DNA from: Acinetobacter tibetensis
Lineage (GTDB): Bacteria; Pseudomonadota; Gammaproteobacteria; Pseudomonadales; Moraxellaceae
Reading direction: 5' to 3'
Length of the DNA stretch: 64,000 nucleotides
Assembly: GCF_023824315.1 (NCBI RefSeq)
Contig: NZ_CP098732.1
Location: 1,240,001-1,304,000, forward strand
Position 1 is the first letter of the stretch. Each line of letters begins with the position of its first letter. Position numbers and translations under genes: made by a program. Shown here piece by piece: positions 36,615 to 46,124 of the stretch. A model generated the notes under the pieces. That model searched no databases. It was not told the origin of the DNA and saw nothing but the letters and a program-made list of their open reading frames with translations.

Positions 36615-37850
36615 ATGAGTATTGTAAAAATTGAAAATGTCCGTGTCTTAGACCCAATTCAGCAAACCGATTTGGTGCAAACTGTTTATTTAGAGCAGGG
36701 TAAATTGGTGGCTGCTTCTGAACAGGTTGAAACAACTCTGGATGGGCAAGGCAAATGGTTAATGCCAACCATGGTCGATTTGTGTGCGCGTTTACGTGAG
36801 CCAGGTCAGCAGCAGCATGGTACGCTCAAGTCGGAAGGTAAGGCTGCACGTGAGAATGGTATTCTGCATGTGTTTACGCCACCAGATTCAAAGCCAATTG
36901 TGCAAGACAATGGGGCTTTAATTCATGGTTTAGTTGAAAAAGCCATGTTAGATGGAGGTATTTACCTTCAGGTGATTGGTGCGCAAACCCAAGGTTTAAA
37001 AGGGCAACAACCTGCGAACATGGCAGCTTTGAAAAAAGGTGGTTGTACCGCGGTTTCAAATGCCAATGCATCTTTTGCGAATGATGATGTGGTCATTCGT
37101 ACCTTGGAATATGCAGCAGGTCTGGGTTTAACCGTTGTGTTCTATGCGGAAGAACCACAAATTGCCAAAGATGGTTGTGTACACGAAGGTTTTATTGCGT
37201 CACGTCAGGGTTTACCAATGATTCCTGTGCTGGCGGAAACCGTTGCGATTGCTAAATATTTACTCATGATTGAAGCAACGGGTGTAAATGCACACTTTAG
37301 TTTGCTGTCATGTGGTGCATCGGTTGAGTTAATCAAGATTGCCAAAGAAAAAGGTTTACCAGTTACCGCTGATGTGGCGATGCATCAATTACACTTAACA
37401 GATCGCTTGATTGATGGTTTTAATGCATTGGCACATGTGCGTCCGCCACTACGTTCTGAAAAAGATCAAGAGCGTTTACGTCAAGGTGTAAAAGATGGTG
37501 TGATTGATGCAATTTGTACTCATCACGAACCATTAAGCAGCTCGGCAAAAATGGCACCATTTGCAGAAACTGAACCTGGTTTTACTGCATTCGATACCTA
37601 TGTATCTTTAGGGGTGCAATTGGTGAAAGAAGGTTTATTTACGCCTTTAGAATGGGTAGAGAAAGTAACCCTAGCACCTGCCAAAGTTGCCAATATGCAA
37701 GAGCGTTGGGAGCAAGAAGCAGGATGGGTATTGGTTGACCCAGAACTTGAGTGGACCTTAACCAAAGAAAGTATTCTTTCACAAGGTAAAAATACCCCAT
37801 TAATCAATCAGACTTTAACAGGAAAAGTACTGCAAACTTTTCATGCTTAA
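36615..37850 (+). CDS. pyrC': inactive dihydroorotase-like subunit PyrC' of the ATCase complex
   Basis: A 411-residue amidohydrolase-fold protein. True dihydroorotases have DxHxHLREPG; here it is D55-L-C57-A-R59-LREPG, so both zinc-binding histidines are lost. In Pseudomonas such PyrC' proteins are inactive but are needed to assemble the PyrB dodecamer (established for that genus). The rest of the fold is kept: TADVAMHQLHLTD near 255 and ICTHHEP near 299. It starts 9 nt after pyrB. A separate active pyrC must exist elsewhere in the genome. Automatic annotation would call it dihydroorotase, which the sequence does not support. Confidence 0.9.
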   Translation: MSIVKIENVRVLDPIQQTDLVQTVYLEQGKLVAASEQVETTLDGQGKWLMPTMVDLCARLREPGQQQHGTLKSEGKAARENGILHVFTPPDSKPIVQDNGALIHGLVEKAMLDGGIYLQVIGAQTQGLKGQQPANMAALKKGGCTAVSNANASFANDDVVIRTLEYAAGLGLTVVFYAEEPQIAKDGCVHEGFIASRQGLPMIPVLAETVAIAKYLLMIEATGVNAHFSLLSCGASVELIKIAKEKGLPVTADVAMHQLHLTDRLIDGFNALAHVRPPLRSEKDQERLRQGVKDGVIDAICTHHEPLSSSAKMAPFAETEPGFTAFDTYVSLGVQLVKEGLFTPLEWVEKVTLAPAKVANMQERWEQEAGWVLVDPELEWTLTKESILSQGKNTPLINQTLTGKVLQTFHA

Positions 37851-37864
37851 TTCTTAAGCGTTAT

Positions 37865-37893
37865 AAAAAAGCCAGCAATCGCTGGCTTTTTTA
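37865..37893 (+). terminator. intrinsic terminator of pyrBC'
   Basis: AAAAAAGCCAGC pairs perfectly with GCTGGCTTTTTT (37865-37876 with 37881-37892) around AATC. Confidence 0.93.
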
Positions 37894-38011
37894 TGCCTAA
37901 AATTTGAGATGGAGCGAAAGTGTTGCTGCAAATACAATAATTTACATTGTATAAAAATTGAACATATAAACTAATTTAATAAAACAACAAAATAAAATAA
38001 GAGGGCTGGAA

Positions 38012-39472
38012 ATGCTGACAAATATCATCGAATTACTACAGCAACAGGTCACACCCATCGTTTTACAATCTGAGATAGAGCATTTGCTAGAAAAGAAGCA
38101 TGCATTAGATAATTTTTATCCAATTTTACTCAGTTTATTAAAACAAAAACCAGATTATATTACAGAGTTACAGAATCATTTAAATCCTAGATTGAGCGAT
38201 ATTTTTACAACACATCAATCACTTAAAGAAAAATTTATTGAGGCAATTGGTTCGACAGCGCCGCCATCTGAAATTGAAGAAACCTTGAACAATGCAATTG
38301 CACCGACTTTGGGGGTTTTAGAGACACAAGCGGGTTCGAATAATCAACAGGCGATAGAGCATTTTTTGCTGAATCACAGTACTGATATAGCGGTGGCTTT
38401 ACCTTTATGGGCTAAACCATTACTTGCAGCATTAGGTGTGAATACACTGGTGGGTGAAACTCTACATCAAAGCCCAAGTAACGCTTCTTATATTGGTTCA
38501 AAAAAGCAAAACCGGTGGTGGGTGCCAGTTTTATTTATTATTGTATTGGGGGTGATCTGTGCCTTACTTTTTAAAATGTGTAGCCGTGATGAACAACCTA
38601 ACTCGGTGGTAGAGAATACCAATATTGCCAGTAAGCCAGCTAAATTCCAGTTAACTACTGGACAGGATGGAATGTTGGTCACCTGTCAAATCTTCACATC
38701 TAACAAGTCTTATATTGATATTTTACAAACGGAAGTTAAACAGATATTTACTCATCCTGTTGGATGTGGGGCCGATGATAATAGTCAATTTCATCAAACT
38801 TTGATTGATCAGGAGGCAATTCCTAGTGTGTTGAAAATGATAAAAGGAACGCCGAATGTTTCAATGACTTGGATGGGTGATCAATTGTCGATTCAAGCTA
38901 AAAGTAATGCAGTTGCGACCGAGCTTGCCCAAAAAATCCAACCGTTAGTTAAAAATATGCAAATAGTGAAGCAGCAGCCTTTAGATGTAAATCAAGCTGT
39001 AGGAAGTAGCGTCAGCAGTGCCGAAAAAGCACTGGCGAGTTTAAATCCAGAACACGTACGTGCCTTAGATGTAGCAACGGCTTTAAATTTACAAATCATC
39101 AATTTTGAACCTTACTCAAGCGAAATTCCTGAAATTAATCAATCTATTCTAGATCAAGCAGCAGCGTTAATTCGACGTGCACCGCAAGTTAATTTGGTGA
39201 TAGAAGGGCATACGGATAACGTAGGTACTGCACAAGACAATAAAGAACTTTCAGTTAAACGTGCTCAAGCAGTCATGGATTATTTAATTAAAAAAGGGGT
39301 TGATCCAGCTAAACTGCAAGCTGTGGGCATGGGGGCTGAAAAACCCATTGCTGACAATAATACGCCAGAGGGACAGTTTAAAAATCGTAGAATTGAATTT
39401 ACTGTGCTGAATACTGAAACGGGTAAAGCACGCCAAGTGAATGAGCAAGGCGTGAGTACGGGGAGTTATTAA
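38012..39472 (+). CDS. OmpA-domain envelope protein with ArfA-like layout
   Basis: A 486-residue protein with an amino-terminal helical domain (1-165, no signal peptide), one membrane helix (about 169-187, WVPVLFIIVLGVICALLF), a BON-like alpha/beta region (about 215-325) and an OmpA carboxy domain (about 355-470) with NLVIEGHTDNVG and KRAQAVMDYLIKKGVDPAKL, which binds peptidoglycan. The order membrane helix, BON-like, OmpA resembles the mycobacterial ArfA/OmpATb type. The large cytoplasmic domain is extra. It is probably an inner-membrane protein that reaches the cell wall. Start follows AGAGGGCTGGAA. Domain calls other than OmpA are by eye. Confidence 0.82.
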   Translation: MLTNIIELLQQQVTPIVLQSEIEHLLEKKHALDNFYPILLSLLKQKPDYITELQNHLNPRLSDIFTTHQSLKEKFIEAIGSTAPPSEIEETLNNAIAPTLGVLETQAGSNNQQAIEHFLLNHSTDIAVALPLWAKPLLAALGVNTLVGETLHQSPSNASYIGSKKQNRWWVPVLFIIVLGVICALLFKMCSRDEQPNSVVENTNIASKPAKFQLTTGQDGMLVTCQIFTSNKSYIDILQTEVKQIFTHPVGCGADDNSQFHQTLIDQEAIPSVLKMIKGTPNVSMTWMGDQLSIQAKSNAVATELAQKIQPLVKNMQIVKQQPLDVNQAVGSSVSSAEKALASLNPEHVRALDVATALNLQIINFEPYSSEIPEINQSILDQAAALIRRAPQVNLVIEGHTDNVGTAQDNKELSVKRAQAVMDYLIKKGVDPAKLQAVGMGAEKPIADNNTPEGQFKNRRIEFTVLNTETGKARQVNEQGVSTGSY

Positions 39473-39649
39473 TACAAGAATCTAATTTGGAGGTGGTGCA
39501 TATCCGTGCATGGTTATGCTCCTAACTTTGTATATAGTGCTGCTTAGAAGAAATATGGAAAAGTTTTGTAAATCCAATGCTTGGGTTAAGAGAAGATTAA
39601 GAATATTGGTTTAATATCGGTATTTATGTGGCATGAATAAAAAATCAAG

Positions 39650-40363
39650 ATGAGAGCGTTGATGAGAAGATCCATACATATAGAGAAACACAATTTAGAG
39701 AAAACAGGTTGGTTACGTGCAGCAGTTTTGGGAGCGAATGATGGCATTATTTCAGTCACCAGTCTGGTTATTGGGGTTGTGGCAAGTGGAGCAGGGCAAC
39801 AGACGGTTCTGATTACTTGTCTAGCAGGTTTGATTTCAGGTGCGATATCTATGGCTGCGGGGGAATATATTTCAGTCAAGTCGCAAGCCGATATTGAAGA
39901 AGCTGACCTAGCATTAGAGAAGCGTGAATTGGAAAATAATCCTGAACAAGAATTAAGAGAATTGACACAAATTTATATCCATCGTGGGTTGGATGAAAAG
40001 TTGGCGCATGAAGTGGCAATTCAGTTAACCGCACACGATTCTTTGGCGGCACATGCCCGCGATGAAATTGGTATTAGTGAAATGACGGCAGCGAAACCAG
40101 CGCAAGCCGCTTTATCTTCAGCTCTATCTTTTTCAGTTGGGGCAGCAATTCCTTTGTTGGCTGTGCTTATGGCACCACAACATTATTTAGCCAATGTTAT
40201 TGTGATTGTGTCTATTTTTGCCTTAATAGGCTTAGGTGCACTGGCGAGTTATACCGCAGGATCATCAATATGGAAAGGTGCTTTAAGAGTGTTGTTTTGG
40301 GGATGCTTCGCCATGCTCATTACCAGTGCCATCGGGTCATTGTTTAATGTAAATGTCGCATAA
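39650..40363 (+). CDS. VIT1/CCC1 family transporter
   Basis: A 237-residue membrane protein of the vacuolar iron transporter-like family, which moves Fe2+ or Mn2+. The signature RAAVLGANDGIISVTSLVIGV near 25-45 and the SMAAGEYISVKSQADIEEADL segment near 80-100 with its cytosolic acidic metal-binding stretch (ALEKRELENNPEQELRELTQIY) are present. It has five membrane helices, three of them in the carboxy half. An alternative start at ATG 39662 (MRRSIHIEKHN) has a GAGAG 7 nt upstream and may be the true one. It stands alone. Confidence 0.88.
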   Translation: MRALMRRSIHIEKHNLEKTGWLRAAVLGANDGIISVTSLVIGVVASGAGQQTVLITCLAGLISGAISMAAGEYISVKSQADIEEADLALEKRELENNPEQELRELTQIYIHRGLDEKLAHEVAIQLTAHDSLAAHARDEIGISEMTAAKPAQAALSSALSFSVGAAIPLLAVLMAPQHYLANVIVIVSIFALIGLGALASYTAGSSIWKGALRVLFWGCFAMLITSAIGSLFNVNVA

Positions 40364-40543
40364 CGAATAAAGTCTATAATATGAGTTTACTTTCCGACGA
40401 AATGCAATTCAAGCTAGAGTAAATTATTTGCCATTCGATAAAAATATGATAATTATAATGCAATGTATCTAATCATCTGGATGCATCGATGTTTCAGGAC
40501 AGAAACAAGCGTGAGACAGAAAAAATTAAACAAGGAGTTTAAA

Positions 40544-40657
40544 ATGTTTCAATTACTCAGAAAGTTACTTTGTTTCCACATTTATGAATATGAACGAATG
40601 GAGGAAATAGGTGAACATCTGGAATGCAGAAAATGTGGCGAGAATAAGACCTCTTAG
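40544..40657 (+). CDS. Cys-rich microprotein, 37 aa
   Basis: ATG 40544 follows AAGGAG (spacing 8) and gives 37 residues: a basic helix (LLRKLLCFHIYEYERMEEIG), then HLECRKCGENKTS. The C-x2-C near the end plus an internal Cys-x-His would suit zinc. It resembles the PSPA7_2676-type Cys-rich small proteins I remember from pseudomonads. A longer frame from 40463 is unsupported. A hairpin terminator follows. Confidence 0.65.
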   Translation: MFQLLRKLLCFHIYEYERMEEIGEHLECRKCGENKTS

Positions 40658-40676
40658 TCTTAGAATTGCTCTAGTT

Positions 40677-40711
40677 AAATCCGAAGTGAGTCAATCATTT
40701 CGGATTTTATA
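40677..40711 (+). terminator. terminator of the Cys-rich microprotein gene
   Basis: AAATCCGAA (40677-40685) pairs with TTCGGATTT (40699-40707) over a 13-nt loop, with a short T tract. Confidence 0.7.
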
Positions 40712-40815
40712 CATTCTAGGACAGCTATTTTTTTAGATAATTTTTTGTATTGCTTCTCGTATTTTATTAAAGCCCGATACAATACAAGGTATTAACTTTA
40801 TTTTTTTGACCAAAC

Positions 40816-41040
40816 ATGTCTAAAGATTTTCAAAAAGAAAGCTATATTGTCGATGAGCAGTTGATAGATACGCTCACGTGGTTATGTCATCATCAGGATT
40901 GTTATGAACGTTTTGAATATGATGCTGTGAGTGAGCAGTTAACTGTTTATCATGCCAACGGTGCAGATATTATTCGAAAAGGGGATTATCTGAATGCACA
41001 ATATGGCATTTTGATTACGGCACATAACTTTGCGGGTTAA
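40816..41040 (+). CDS. conserved hypothetical protein, 74 aa
   Basis: A small acidic soluble protein with CHHQDCYERFEYDAVSEQLTVY in the middle and GDYLNAQYGILITAHNF at the end. Two cysteines and paired histidines near residue 30 could bind metal but are not spaced as a standard knuckle. No Shine-Dalgarno sequence is obvious (the ATG follows TTTTTTTGACCAAAC). No named family was recognised. Confidence 0.6.
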   Translation: MSKDFQKESYIVDEQLIDTLTWLCHHQDCYERFEYDAVSEQLTVYHANGADIIRKGDYLNAQYGILITAHNFAG

Positions 41041-41088
41041 GGTGTGATCCTTCATTTAGTTAATGATTGATAGCTTAAGCACAAATAA

Positions 41089-41120
41089 AAATGCCAATTC
41101 ATAGAATTGGCATTTAATTC
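41089..41120. terminator. intrinsic terminator of bioB, shared with the 74-aa gene
   Basis: AAATGCCAATTC (41089-41100) pairs perfectly with GAATTGGCATTT (41104-41115). The T-rich tail (TTTTATTTG) is on the minus strand, so it serves bioB best. Confidence 0.85.
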
Positions 41121-41145
41121 AGGTGAACAACTTAAAATAAGTCAA

Positions 41146-42135
41146 TTAGCCTGCCATTGCATCTACAGAAAGTTCAGAAACAGTCGGTTTTGCTTTTTCA
41201 GCAACCAAACCTAATTTATTAAATAATTGCTTGTCGCGACCTTCGCCTGCATTTGGCGTTGTGAGTAACTTTTCGCCTGAGAACAGGGAGTTTGCACCAG
41301 CCATAAATGCCAATGCTTGGTCTGAATCAGTCAATGATTCACGCCCCGCAGAAAGTCGAATATAGCTTTTTGGCATAATAATACGTGCAACAGCAATGGT
41401 ACGAATCCATTCTGTGACATCAAGCTTTTCTACATCTGCCAATGGGGTGCCTTCAATTGGAACCAGCATGTTAATTGGCACAGATTCTGGATGAATAGGT
41501 AATGTTGCAAGTTCAAGTAATAGACCAATACGATCAGCAGTGTCTTCACCCAAACCAACAATACCACCACTACACACTTTCATGCCTGCACCACGTACAT
41601 ATTCAAGCGTATTTAAACGATCATCGAACGTACGGGTACTGATGATATTTGAATAATACTCACGCGAAGTATCAAGGTTGTGATTGTAGTAATCGAGACC
41701 AGCATCTTTTAAACGTTCAGCTTGTGACTGGTTTAACATGCCTAAAGTCATGCAAGTTTCTAAACCTAAAGCTTTTACTTCACGAACCATTTCTAGTACA
41801 TAAGGCATATCACGTTCATGCGGGTTACGCCATGCAGCACCCATGCAGAAGCGTGAAGAACCAGACTCTAATGCTTCTTTGGCTTCGCTAATGACTTTGT
41901 CTACAGCAATACGCTTTTCTGCTTCTAGTTTTGAATCATAACGTGCAGATTGAGAGCAGTATTTGCAATCTTCAGGGCATTTGCCTGTTTTAATTGATAA
42001 TAAAGTGCTGACTTGAATGGTATTGGCATCGAAATGCTCACGATGAACTTTTTGCGCTTGGAAGACCAAGTCTAAAAAAGGTTGTTCATATAAAGCTTGA
42101 ATTTCTTCACGCGTCCAATCATTACGTACAGTCAT
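41146..42135 (-). CDS. bioB: biotin synthase
   Basis: A radical SAM enzyme that inserts sulfur into dethiobiotin. Motifs: the 4Fe-4S cluster site [14 protein letters not shown] (about residues 53-66), [10 protein letters not shown] near 96-105 with the 2Fe-2S ligands further on, [13 protein letters not shown] near 150 and RLSAGRESL near 258. The length of 329 residues is normal. The gene stands alone. The upstream region contains two direct copies of ATGCAAAGTTT (42310 and 42399 areas) but no clear BirA-type operator. Confidence 0.96.
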   Translation of the reverse strand: MTVRNDWTREEIQALYEQPFLDLVFQAQKVHREHFDANTIQVSTLLSIKTGKCPEDCKYCSQSARYDSKLEAEKRIAVDKVISEAKEALESGSSRFCMGAAWRNPHERDMPYVLEMVREVKALGLETCMTLGMLNQSQAERLKDAGLDYYNHNLDTSREYYSNIISTRTFDDRLNTLEYVRGAGMKVCSGGIVGLGEDTADRIGLLLELATLPIHPESVPINMLVPIEGTPLADVEKLDVTEWIRTIAVARIIMPKSYIRLSAGRESLTDSDQALAFMAGANSLFSGEKLLTTPNAGEGRDKQLFNKLGLVAEKAKPTVSELSVDAMAG

Positions 42136-42433
42136 TCTAGAAGTCCATCATCTGTATTCTTTATTGGCTTTTATCATACAGATTTCGTGCCAAAACCAAA
42201 GGCAAAAAAAACCAAAACTTATAGTATCTGACGATTAAAAAAGGTCGATGTAATGAGTGATTAGATGCAAGTTTTAGTCACAAAGTCGGCTATTTTTAGT
42301 GAGTATTCCATGCAAAGTTTTTATTTAGTTCAATAAATTTTGTGCCAAACACGTAACTATCCTTTTTATAAAACAATAACTTTGCAAAGAACTGGATATG
42401 CAAAGTTTATTTATTAATAAGGGAGTAGCGATT

Positions 42434-43534
42434 TTAAAATGTTTGAGATTTAATCAATTGTTCTTGAATAGCCCAATCAATATGGACTTGCACAATATCA
42501 TCATGCAAGTGACGAGTTTCGTGCAAAGTTTGTAGAATTAAGCTAGAAAAAGGGGCATTTCCTAAACCAATTGCAATATTACGCATAAAGCTTTGGTAGC
42601 CTGTGCGCCGTATTGGGCTGCCTTCGGTATTGCTTAAAAAAGTTACCTCATCCCAGTGCCATAAATCTAATAAAGTGACCCGATCTAGATCATGACGTGG
42701 ATTAAAATCTTCGATACTGGCTTTTTGCGCAAAACTGTTCCAAGGGCAAATCAGTTGACAGTCATCACAGCCAAAAACCCGATTGCCGATTCCACGTCGG
42801 AGTTCCTCTGGAATAACGCCTTTGTATTCAATGGTCAAATAAGCAATACACTTTCGTGCATCGAGCATATAAGGTTCGACAATGGCTTGTGTCGGGCAGA
42901 TATCAATACAAGCTGTACAGGAGCCACAATGCTTAGTGGTTGGCCCATCAAAAGGTAAATCGAGAGAAGTAAACAATTCCCCTAAAACAAAAAATGAACC
43001 TGATTTTTTATGAATGAGTAAAGTATGTTTCCCAGTCCAGCCCATACCTGCATTTTCAGCCAAAGACTTTTCAAAAATGGGTGCAGAATCTGCAAAAGGA
43101 CGAGATTCGAAATCTCCCACACGTTCACGAATACGCGTCGCTAATGTTTTTAGACGCCCACGCATAATTTTATGATAATCCCGCCCACGTGCATAACGCG
43201 CAATAATGGCGGCATTCGGTTCATTGGGAACATAACGTGGTTTGGGGGTTTCGACCAAATAGTTCATACGAACACAAATAATGCTACGTGTGCCTGGAAC
43301 CAGTAGCGTTGGGTCGGCACGCTTGTCTAAATTTTCTTCAAGATAAGTCATATCTGCATGATAACCACGCTTTAAATATTCTTTAAAACGTTCTAATTCT
43401 GCTTGAGCATCTGGTTTGGCAATGACACAATCAGCAAAACCCAAGTCTAAAGCCTGCGTTTTGATCCATGTTTTTAGCTCTTGAAGATCAAGCTGTTGCA
43501 GTGAGATGTTTGAGGAAGAAGAGGTCGAAGCCAT
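42434..43534 (-). CDS. queG: tRNA epoxyqueuosine reductase
   Basis: A cobalamin and iron-sulfur enzyme that makes queuosine from epoxyqueuosine in tRNA. The start is set at ATG 43534 (MASTSSSSNIS); nine more codons upstream would overlap the divergent nnr start. Two 4Fe-4S motifs are seen: CGSCTACIDICPTQAI near 190 and CDDCQLICPWN near 243. The amino-terminal region includes ARGRDYHKIMRGRLK near 118-132. The length of 366 residues is normal. It is divergent from nnr with 21 bp between the starts, the same pairing seen in other gamma-proteobacteria. Confidence 0.94.
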   Translation of the reverse strand: MASTSSSSNISLQQLDLQELKTWIKTQALDLGFADCVIAKPDAQAELERFKEYLKRGYHADMTYLEENLDKRADPTLLVPGTRSIICVRMNYLVETPKPRYVPNEPNAAIIARYARGRDYHKIMRGRLKTLATRIRERVGDFESRPFADSAPIFEKSLAENAGMGWTGKHTLLIHKKSGSFFVLGELFTSLDLPFDGPTTKHCGSCTACIDICPTQAIVEPYMLDARKCIAYLTIEYKGVIPEELRRGIGNRVFGCDDCQLICPWNSFAQKASIEDFNPRHDLDRVTLLDLWHWDEVTFLSNTEGSPIRRTGYQSFMRNIAIGLGNAPFSSLILQTLHETRHLHDDIVQVHIDWAIQEQLIKSQTF

Positions 43535-43555
43535 AAACCAATAATAGGGGAAATC

Positions 43556-45046
43556 ATGCAACGTTCAGTTTACCATAGCAGCGAAATTCAAGCATGGGAG
43601 CAACGTTGGTTTGCTCATAAAAATTCATCATTGGGCTTGATGCAGCAAGTCGCTTGGACAATTGTGCAACAGTTATTACCACAATTTGAACAAAAGCAGA
43701 TTAAAAAAATAGCGGTGTGGTGTGGGCAAGGCAATAATGCGGGGGATGGTTATTTTATTGCAGGTTACTTAAAACAGGCAGGTTTTCAAGTCACTGCATT
43801 AACTACTGAACGGGGACCATCACCAGATTTACGTCAGGCATATTTATTTGCTCAGTCGCAGAATGTGTCTTTTGTTGCGATCGAAACGTTTCTAACACAG
43901 TCTAAGTTGCAACAACAATTAGAATATTTTGAATGCCATGTAGATGCCTTATTTGGAATAGGGCTGAACCGTGAATTGGGTCAAGATTGGCAAAGGATTA
44001 TTCACTTATTCAATGCACAAACTGGATTAAAAATAGCCGTCGATATTCCGAGTGGCTTGCAGGCGAATACAGGTCAGGCTTTACCTTGTGCTATTCAGGC
44101 TGATCAAACGTTTACTTTACTGGGCTATAAAGCAGGATTATTTACAGGACAAGGCAAACAATTTGTCGGTCAGTTACATTTAGTTAGCCTTATTCCTCAA
44201 GATGATGAATTACACCCCATCGGGCAGTTATCGCCAAAAAAGATTACTTTGCCGCAACGTCAAGCCTTCGGACATAAAGGTAGTTATGGTCACGTATTGG
44301 TGGTGGGTGGTCATGCCAATATGGGGGGAGCAGTCATTATGGCGGCTGAAGCAGCCTTTCATGCAGGGGCGGGTAAAGTCAGCGTAGTGTGTCATGCCAA
44401 GCATCACCAATCAATTTTGGCACGTGCGCCAAATATGATGCTACGTGATATTAATGCTTTAGATTCTGAGGCAATTCAACAGTTATTAAACCATGTCGAT
44501 GCAGTTTGTTTTGGGATGGGGTTAGGGCGTGATGATTGGGCTGAGCAGATTTTTCAGCAATGGTTTGAACTACTCAATCAAAGTACACATTTAGAAGTGG
44601 TGTTGGATGCAGATGGACTTTGGTTTCTTGCGAAAGATAAGCAGAAATTGAGTGCTCATATTTATGTAACACCCCATTCGGGTGAGGCTGCAACTTTGTT
44701 GGGCTGTACAGTTAAAGAGATTGAACAAGACCGTATTGCCGCGATTCATCAATTACAAGATACCTTTTCGGGGCAATGGGTTCTCAAAGGTTCAGGTAGC
44801 TTGGTTTTGGAGGATAGATTGTATATTTGTACCCAAGGCAACGCAGGAATGGGGACTGGCGGTATGGGTGATGTGCTCGCAGGTATGGTGGCAAGTTTAA
44901 AAGCTCAATTTCATGAGCAAATTGCCTTACATCAAATTGTCAGTTTACATGCTCAAGCAGGGGATGTATTGGCTGAATCAGGGATGCGTGGTTTACAGGC
45001 ACATGATATGGGGCGAGCAATTTATTCTGTTGTGAATGGAGATTAA
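43556..45046 (+). CDS. nnr: bifunctional NAD(P)H-hydrate epimerase / dehydratase
   Basis: Nnr repairs hydrated NADH and NADPH. The amino half (1-215) is the YjeF epimerase with GQGNNAGDGYFIAGYL near 57-72 and VDIPSGLQANTG near 160. The carboxy half (225-490) is the ADP-dependent dehydratase of the ribokinase-like fold with HVLVVGGHANMGGA near 245, VLDADGLW near 350 and TGGMGDVLAGM near 439-449 (the catalytic GxGD-like site). Length 496. acyP starts one base after its stop. It is divergent from queG, and both promoters must lie within neighbouring coding sequence. Confidence 0.93.
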   Translation: MQRSVYHSSEIQAWEQRWFAHKNSSLGLMQQVAWTIVQQLLPQFEQKQIKKIAVWCGQGNNAGDGYFIAGYLKQAGFQVTALTTERGPSPDLRQAYLFAQSQNVSFVAIETFLTQSKLQQQLEYFECHVDALFGIGLNRELGQDWQRIIHLFNAQTGLKIAVDIPSGLQANTGQALPCAIQADQTFTLLGYKAGLFTGQGKQFVGQLHLVSLIPQDDELHPIGQLSPKKITLPQRQAFGHKGSYGHVLVVGGHANMGGAVIMAAEAAFHAGAGKVSVVCHAKHHQSILARAPNMMLRDINALDSEAIQQLLNHVDAVCFGMGLGRDDWAEQIFQQWFELLNQSTHLEVVLDADGLWFLAKDKQKLSAHIYVTPHSGEAATLLGCTVKEIEQDRIAAIHQLQDTFSGQWVLKGSGSLVLEDRLYICTQGNAGMGTGGMGDVLAGMVASLKAQFHEQIALHQIVSLHAQAGDVLAESGMRGLQAHDMGRAIYSVVNGD

Positions 45047-45047
45047 G

Positions 45048-45326
45048 ATGCAAAAAGCATTTCGGCTCATCATTTCAGGACGGGTTCAGGGCGTTGGCTA
45101 TCGGAGATGGTTTTATCAGCAGGCTCAAGCTCTAGCGTTAAAAGGTTATGTCAAAAATTTAGCAACAGGCGAAGTAGAGGCTCTAGTGATCACTGATGCA
45201 GAAAATCTGTCACGTGTGATCGAACTGGCTTATTTAGGGCCACCTCATGCCGAAGTGCATCAGGTGAGCAGTTGTGAAGTTTCACAAGATCTCGCTATGA
45301 ATGATTTTCAAAATATTCGCGAATGA
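45048..45326 (+). CDS. acyP: acylphosphatase
   Basis: A small cytoplasmic enzyme, 92 residues, that hydrolyses acylphosphates. The motif SGRVQGVGYRRWFYQQA (about 9-25, catalytic Arg) and KGYVKNLATGEVEAL (catalytic Asn) are both complete. The start is ATG 45048, 6 nt after GGAG (45038-45041). The ATG at 45036 lies inside nnr and would place this Shine-Dalgarno inside the gene. The nnr stop ends at 45046, so the two are translationally linked. It is convergent with ruvC, 13 bp apart. Confidence 0.92.
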   Translation: MQKAFRLIISGRVQGVGYRRWFYQQAQALALKGYVKNLATGEVEALVITDAENLSRVIELAYLGPPHAEVHQVSSCEVSQDLAMNDFQNIRE

Positions 45327-45339
45327 AATTGCTTAATCA

Positions 45340-45885
45340 TTAACGACGTCGGCTGCTAGAACGACTTCGTCCACGAGCCATGCCCCCTAAAGCATTAAGT
45401 ACAGCCAGTTTACTCATAGTTCCTGAAGCATGTGCATGACAAATGGCAGCAGCCAGTGCATCGGCAGCATCGGCTTGGGGAGTCACACTTAAATTCAGTA
45501 ATTTCACCACCATCATTTGTACTTGTTCTTTATCCGCAGCACCATAGCCAACCACTGACTGTTTAATTTGACGTGCGGTATATTCAGCAACTTGTAAATC
45601 TAAATTTACAAGCGCGGCAATGGCTGCACCACGAGCTTGTCCTAATTTTAATGCAGAATCAGGATTTTGAGCCATAAACACTTGTTCAACCGCGGCTTCA
45701 GTCGGACCATGAAATTTCACAATCCGTTCAACACCTGCAAAAATACGTTTCAGGCGTTCTGGCATGTCTTTGCTTTCGGTCCGGATGGTGCCAGCATCTA
45801 CAAAGCGTAATTTTTGACCGTCTTTTTCTATAATTCCATAGCCTGTAAGGCGTGAACCTGGGTCAATCCCAATAATTAATGACAT
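45340..45885 (-). CDS. ruvC: Holliday junction resolvase RuvC
   Basis: A 181-residue endonuclease that resolves Holliday junctions with RuvAB. The start at ATG 45885 ([17 protein letters not shown]) gives the canonical amino end with catalytic Asp7. Other acidic residues are in AAVEQVF near 66 and [14 protein letters not shown] near 140. The basic tail [14 protein letters not shown] extends a little past the usual end. A 15-codon upstream extension lacks support. Confidence 0.95.
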   Translation of the reverse strand: MSLIIGIDPGSRLTGYGIIEKDGQKLRFVDAGTIRTESKDMPERLKRIFAGVERIVKFHGPTEAAVEQVFMAQNPDSALKLGQARGAAIAALVNLDLQVAEYTARQIKQSVVGYGAADKEQVQMMVVKLLNLSVTPQADAADALAAAICHAHASGTMSKLAVLNALGGMARGRSRSSSRRR

Positions 45886-46124
45886 AATAAAAACTTGGTA
45901 AGATCTGAAAAAATGATGCAGAGATTGCAATCGATCTGTGAAGTATATGATTTTATAGACATGGAAGAACAGTTATTTCGCTTTAATCAAGGTGTTGTTG
46001 AGCGATCTTTCTAAACTTTTCACACTCACATTTGTTATGGTTGAAATTTTAAGAGATGGCGCAGCGCATGATCACCCATGGGTAAAACCCGAAAATTTTA
46101 CAATTAACGGGTTCGAACAAGGAT

